Origin: Claveliimonas stercoravium
GTDB lineage: Bacteria > Bacillota > Clostridia > Lachnospirales > Lachnospiraceae
DNA: 15,962 bases
Direction of reading: 5' to 3'
NCBI GenBank assembly: GCA_019117345.1
Contig: DWZW01000131.1
Coordinates: forward strand, 1-15,962
Shown here: positions 12,608-15,962 of the stretch, piece by piece
Numbering within the stretch: the stretch's first letter is position 1
Layout: each line of letters starts with the position of its first letter
Position numbers and translations under genes: made by a program
The notes under the pieces: generated by a model
Seen by the model: only the letters and a program-made list of their open reading frames with translations
Told to the model about the DNA's origin: nothing
The model's database searches: none

Positions 12608-14407
12608 TTAATTGACATACTGCAGTATCAGCTCCCAGATGTCCGATGTCTCCTGTCCCAGACGCCATGCGGCTGTCCCGGCCAGTCCATAGTCCTTCAT
12701 GAGCTTCAGCCTCGGCTCCAGGGACTGGGCGTCCTCAAGCCACACCTCGTAGGTGACGCCGTTCGCCTCCCAGGTAGCGTAGTTCTGCTGAGTGGTCTCA
12801 TCCCACGTGATCTGGGCTCCCGCCTGCTCCACCACGGCTCTGGCGTCCGCCATTCCGTAGGCAGTGCTGGTCACATTCATAGTGTACTCAGCGGCATCTG
12901 TGCCCTGGGCGGCGGCAATCTCCTCCTCCGTCTTGGGCGTCTCCTCCCACACTCTCGTGAAGAAAGGTACCGCATTGATCACCTTCTCCGCCGGGACCTC
13001 TTTCAGCGTGTTCTCAATACCCGCCTTCACAAAGTCGTAGGAAGCCACTGAGCCCGCCTCGGGGGACCCGCCGTAGTGCTCGTCGTATCCCATGATGACC
13101 ACATAATCCGCCACAACGCCCTGCTCCTCCCGGTGATACTGCTGGTTGTAGTTCTGCGGGACATAGTTGTCCACGGAGAGCACGATGTTGTTCTTCCTGC
13201 ACTGCACGGACAGCTCCCGGATGAACTGGATGTAGTGCTCGCCGCACTCCTCCGATATCATCTCAAAGTCCACATTGATGCCGTCGATCCCGGTCTGGAA
13301 CACAGCCGCCATCAGCTGGTTGATGAGATTTGTCCTGCTGGAGGTGCTGGAGAGCAGCGCGTAGGACTCCTCCTGGGAGCTGATGCCCCCGTCGAAATCC
13401 CGGATAGCCGCCCACACCTCGATGTTGGACTGATGGGCATAGTTCACATACTCCGAGCTGGCGATGGACTCCAGGTTCCCGGACGTGTCGGCCACGTGGA
13501 ACCAGGTGGGGGCTATGGTAGTCAGCCCCTTGGTGCTGGCGATCATCTCCAGGACGCTGCTGTTGGCGTCGGAGTTGGTCACATTGTGCCATGCCATGTT
13601 GATCACGTAGTCTTCTGAAATATTAGTGTACACAGGCTCCTCAAAGTCTCTGTCGTATGTTGTCTTTTCCTCGTTCCTGAGCCTGTTCTGCTTCACATAT
13701 CCGATGAAACCATCCTGGGTGCGCACCTTCTTCCAGTCGCCCTCATCCTCGATGACTGCCACTGTGTCCCCCTTGGAGACCTCTGTCAGGATAGGGCTCT
13801 TCACCCCGCCCTGATAGCGCACCTGGGTGTCTCTCTTCACTTCTGCCACTGTCTCTTCCGTCTCTGTCACCACGACCGCTCTGTCCGGGTCGGTGAAGAC
13901 TTCGTAGGACATATCCGTGTACTGAGCCACAAAATCAAGCGCAATGTACGCTGTACTTCCCTCTGTCCGCAAAATGACGTAGTCTGTGCTCGTTTTCTGA
14001 TTTGCGAGAGTATACTCGCTGGCCCCCACACCCACGCTGACCGTGTCAGTGGGAAGGGTGTAGAGCAGCACGTTCTCACCTGGATCCCAGTAGAACCTCG
14101 AGTTGATGTAGTCCCGCACGATGGCGTACTCCACGTAGGCTCTTCCGTCAGAGAGCATCCCCCTTGGTTCAAGCACTTCATTATTCACGACAATAGCCAG
14201 CTGACCATCACTTTCTATTCCATAATATCCATTCCTGTCAGCCTGTTCATCCGAAGGGCCATACCGCCTCCACAAAAAGAACGCTGCAACAGCCGCTATG
14301 ATCACTATAATGAAAAATCCTGTCTTCAGGATGAGATTTCTCTTCCTTCTGCGCCTTGACTGCTTCCGCCCGCGCGCAGGTCTCCTCCTTCTGCGTCTCT
14401 GATCCAT
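12608..14407 (-). CDS. Membrane-anchored GH18 glycoside hydrolase with SH3 domain
   Basis: The protein has 599 residues. An Arg/Lys-rich cytoplasmic tail (residues 3-24) precedes one membrane helix (about 25-46). Outside the membrane come a copper-amine-oxidase-N-like region (about 70-180, with VNNEVLEPRGMLSDGRAYVEYAIV), a bacterial SH3 domain (about 190-245, VSKGDTVAVIEDEGDWKKVRTQDGFIGYVK) and a GH18 catalytic domain (about 265-599). Its active site reads DGINVDFE (Asp375, Asp380, Glu382), with Asn where many chitinases have Asp, a form common in peptidoglycan- or spore-acting GH18 enzymes such as YaaH/SleL. It probably cleaves a cell-wall or cortex glycan. GGGAGG lies 6 bases before the ATG at 14407, and the neighbouring CwlD-like amidase fits. 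Confidence 0.9.
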   Translation of the reverse strand: MDQRRRRRRPARGRKQSRRRRKRNLILKTGFFIIVIIAAVAAFFLWRRYGPSDEQADRNGYYGIESDGQLAIVVNNEVLEPRGMLSDGRAYVEYAIVRDYINSRFYWDPGENVLLYTLPTDTVSVGVGASEYTLANQKTSTDYVILRTEGSTAYIALDFVAQYTDMSYEVFTDPDRAVVVTETEETVAEVKRDTQVRYQGGVKSPILTEVSKGDTVAVIEDEGDWKKVRTQDGFIGYVKQNRLRNEEKTTYDRDFEEPVYTNISEDYVINMAWHNVTNSDANSSVLEMIASTKGLTTIAPTWFHVADTSGNLESIASSEYVNYAHQSNIEVWAAIRDFDGGISSQEESYALLSSTSSRTNLINQLMAAVFQTGIDGINVDFEMISEECGEHYIQFIRELSVQCRKNNIVLSVDNYVPQNYNQQYHREEQGVVADYVVIMGYDEHYGGSPEAGSVASYDFVKAGIENTLKEVPAEKVINAVPFFTRVWEETPKTEEEIAAAQGTDAAEYTMNVTSTAYGMADARAVVEQAGAQITWDETTQQNYATWEANGVTYEVWLEDAQSLEPRLKLMKDYGLAGTAAWRLGQETSDIWELILQYVN

Positions 14408-14434
14408 GCTGCACCTCCCACACACATATACATT

Positions 14435-14463
14435 ATTATACCAATGTTTCAGGCACACGTCAT
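14435..14463 (-). promoter_or_regulatory. Promoter of the GH18 gene
   Basis: On the minus strand ATGACG (14458-14463), a 17-base spacer and TATAAT (14435-14440), preceded by TG to make an extended -10. The start site would be about 14428, giving a leader of about 20 bases that contains the GGGAGG Shine-Dalgarno. A second TATAAT at 14464-14469 lacks a good -35. Confidence 0.6.
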
Positions 14464-14527
14464 TATATATTTCGACATTTTCAAGACTTTTGCGAGGGGT
14501 GTCCGCAGTGTACGGTCTTTCTATTGT

Positions 14528-14749
14528 CTACTTTTCCCTGTCGATATGATCGAAGTACAGCGCTTTCAGATCTCCCTCCTCGTTGAGCACATAATCCCGC
14601 ATATAGCCGGAGTCCTCCCGCAGCATATGCGCCTGTACAATCTGTGTCGGGCTTGCCGGTTTCCCCTCAAGCTCTATGTATACTCCCTTTTTCTCGTAGC
14701 CGTTCAGCTCTCTGAACAGCTCCTGAAATTCCTTTGTATCCACCGGCAT
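14528..14749 (-). CDS. Small conserved-looking protein of unknown function (73 residues)
   Basis: The protein runs from an ATG with AAGGAGG 5 bases upstream; the frame is open further upstream but without a better start. It is soluble and highly charged (MPVDTKEFQELFRELNGYEK at the start) and ends in an acidic and aromatic run (EEGDLKALYFDHIDREK). No signal peptide, membrane helix or catalytic motif is visible. It recalls small uncharacterised Lachnospiraceae proteins, but no family is claimed. It stands alone between the GH18 gene (120 bp away, same strand) and mecA (divergent). The strong ribosome-binding site and normal codon use support a real gene. Confidence 0.7.
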   Translation of the reverse strand: MPVDTKEFQELFRELNGYEKKGVYIELEGKPASPTQIVQAHMLREDSGYMRDYVLNEEGDLKALYFDHIDREK

Positions 14750-15228
14750 AGCTGCCTCCTTTTTCTGCCTGGACGAAACTTTTTCCGCCCGCCGCATAAA
14801 ATGGAATATGACAAAAACAACGGAAGGCCCGTCTCCTCTTGGAAGTGCGTGATATATCAGGATAGGCCTTCTCACAGAAACCGTATTCTCAACAGCCGCG
14901 CCGCTGTCCTTCGGACCTGCTCCTGCTGAAAATCCTGGCCTGTCACACGGATGACAGATCTGATCAAAATCTGTAGATTGGATAAAAGCTTATCTCTTCT
15001 GACTTTTTTGGAAAATAAATGGTTGACTGGTTATCTGATCTTGTCCTGAAAATCTCTGATAAATAAATCTGACCCTGCAGATCCATTCTAAGAATAAGTG
15101 AAATGGGAATACTAATTTCTGTGAGTGTATTATACAACAGCCATTATGTTGACGCAAGCTTTTTTTATTTTTATTTTATTGAACTTGACTTATCCCTTAT
15201 GCTATACTGTGAAAAAGGAAGTGATACT
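14750..15228. other. Intergenic interval between the unknown gene and mecA
   Basis: About 480 bp. It contains the mecA promoter (15179-15208), an inverted repeat GAAGGCC/GGCCTTC at 14823-14829 and 14865-14871, and an ACAGAT-9-ATCTGT hairpin at 14954-14974. There is also a 15-codon open frame at 15019-15066 and a cluster of five TCTGA copies (14959, 14998, 15034, 15055, 15068). On the minus strand TTGCGT, 17 bases and TATAAT around 15129-15157 is a weak promoter-like pair. The plus strand from about 15155 is T-rich. No gene is called here. Confidence 0.6.
15179..15208 (+). promoter_or_regulatory. Promoter of mecA
   Basis: TTGAAC (15179-15184), an 18-base spacer and TATACT (15203-15208) with TG two bases before it (extended -10). 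The predicted start site near 15215 leaves a short leader with AAAAAGGAAG before the ATG. A closer TTGACT (15185-15190) gives only a 12-base spacer and is not used. Confidence 0.6.
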
Positions 15229-15960
15229 ATGAAGATTGAGAAGATCAACGACAACCAGATCCGATGCACTCTTACCCGTGCCGATCTGGCAGCCCGGCAG
15301 CTCCAGCTCAGCGAGTTAGCCTACGGAACTGAAAAAGCAAAATCACTTTTCCATGACATGATGCAACAGGCGGCATTCGAGTTCGGCTTTGAGGCGGATG
15401 ATATCCCTCTTATGATAGAGGCGATACCTGCGTCGGCTGACTCTATCGTGCTGATAATCACGAAGGTCGAGGATCCGGAGGAACTGGATACCAGATTTTC
15501 TAAATTCGCTCCCTCACCCGGAGGTGACTGGGAGTCCGCAAAAGAAAGCGCTCTTGAGAAGCTTGAGGGGGCAGAGGAGCTTCTGAACCTGATCGGCAAA
15601 GTAAAGGAAAGCGTTTCCGCCCTGTCGGAGAAGCCTTCCGCAGATACGGCCGGGGAAGAAAAGAAGCCCACGCTCCGTTTCTTCTCCTTTGAGACCATGG
15701 ACCAGGTGATCCAGGCAGCCCATCTGCTGAAATCCATCTATTTCGGTTCCAACACATTATACAAAGACCAGAAGGCAGACCTCTACATCCTTGTGCTGAC
15801 ACAGTCAGACCTGAAGACAAGGGATTTCAACAGGATCTGCAACATGCTCTCCGAGTACGGCTCTCTGGAGAAGGCGTCCAGCGCCTCCCTGGCGTTCCTC
15901 GAGGAGCACTGCGAGATGCTGGTGTCGGGCGACGCCGTGCAGCAGCTGGCGGAGATTTAA
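15229..15960 (+). CDS. mecA: MecA-family ClpC adaptor protein
   Basis: The protein has 243 residues from ATG 15229, which follows AAGGAAG; the frame is open to 15103 but that part is AT-rich and not MecA-like. The N-terminal domain (1-~85) has MKIEKINDNQIRCTLTRADL and AFEFGFEADDIPLMIEAIPA, both typical of MecA. A charged linker (about 95-145) leads to the C-terminal domain (TLRFFSFETMDQVIQAAHLL ... LYILVLTQSDLKTRDFNRIC), which in the family contacts the ClpC unfoldase. MecA proteins deliver substrates to ClpCP and activate ClpC. Clostridial MecA substrates are not evident from the sequence. The stop codon is two bases from the window end, so any downstream partner is not visible. Confidence 0.9.
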   Translation: MKIEKINDNQIRCTLTRADLAARQLQLSELAYGTEKAKSLFHDMMQQAAFEFGFEADDIPLMIEAIPASADSIVLIITKVEDPEELDTRFSKFAPSPGGDWESAKESALEKLEGAEELLNLIGKVKESVSALSEKPSADTAGEEKKPTLRFFSFETMDQVIQAAHLLKSIYFGSNTLYKDQKADLYILVLTQSDLKTRDFNRICNMLSEYGSLEKASSASLAFLEEHCEMLVSGDAVQQLAEI

Positions 15961-15962
15961 AA

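Noticed and set aside
15185..15208. TTGACT as the -35 of mecA
   Set aside because: The spacer to TATACT is only 12 bases; TTGAAC six bases upstream gives 18.

Overview
The window is about 16 kb of moderately GC-rich DNA from a monoderm, spore-forming Clostridia. Lachnospiraceae is the likeliest family. This rests on gene content and order: a secretin-less Tad/Flp pilus operon with DUF5702- and DUF6382-like members, BofA and CwlD-like sporulation genes, a MecA-type Clp adaptor, and a TsaC/Sua5 - upp - dCMP deaminase cluster. No rRNA, tRNA, insertion sequence, phage gene or CRISPR array was seen. Species identity cannot be read from the sequence.

Layout. (1) Positions 1-260 are non-coding or nearly so, and hold nested palindromes and a 21-bp direct repeat that carries promoter-like sequence. 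(2) Positions 261-8725 are one leftward operon of ten tightly packed genes for a Tad-type (type IVb) pilus or pseudopilus. In transcription order they are: CpaE/MinD-like protein, CpaF ATPase, TadB, TadC, a 58-residue Flp pilin (found by reading the sequence; too short for ordinary ORF lists), a DUF5702/TadG-like protein, a TadE-like pseudopilin with two tandem zinc-finger-like motifs, prepilin peptidase, a second TadE-like pseudopilin, and a DUF6382-like protein. A good sigma-A promoter (8904-8932) followed by a palindrome at the predicted start site drives it. (3) Positions 8969-9566 hold divergent bofA-like and DUF2508/yaaL-like genes. (4) Positions 9563-14407 form a leftward group: GH18/SH3 membrane-anchored hydrolase, CwlD-like amidase, Sua5-type tRNA t6A synthase, uracil phosphoribosyltransferase and dCMP deaminase. 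(5) A 73-residue unknown gene (leftward) and mecA (rightward) diverge around a 480-bp interval.

How it fits together. In the pilus operon the peptidase would process the three substrates that share a G|xxxxE cleavage signature (Flp pilin and both TadE-like proteins). CpaF would power assembly through the TadB/TadC platform. No secretin or pilotin is present, as expected for one membrane. The most unusual feature is a perfect 25-bp inverted repeat. One arm lies just upstream of the zinc-motif pseudopilin gene and the other inside its codons 25-33, so the pair encloses the ribosome-binding site and start codon. It could be an invertible phase switch or a translation-sequestering RNA stem. The rest of the window is ordinary housekeeping and sporulation-associated content.
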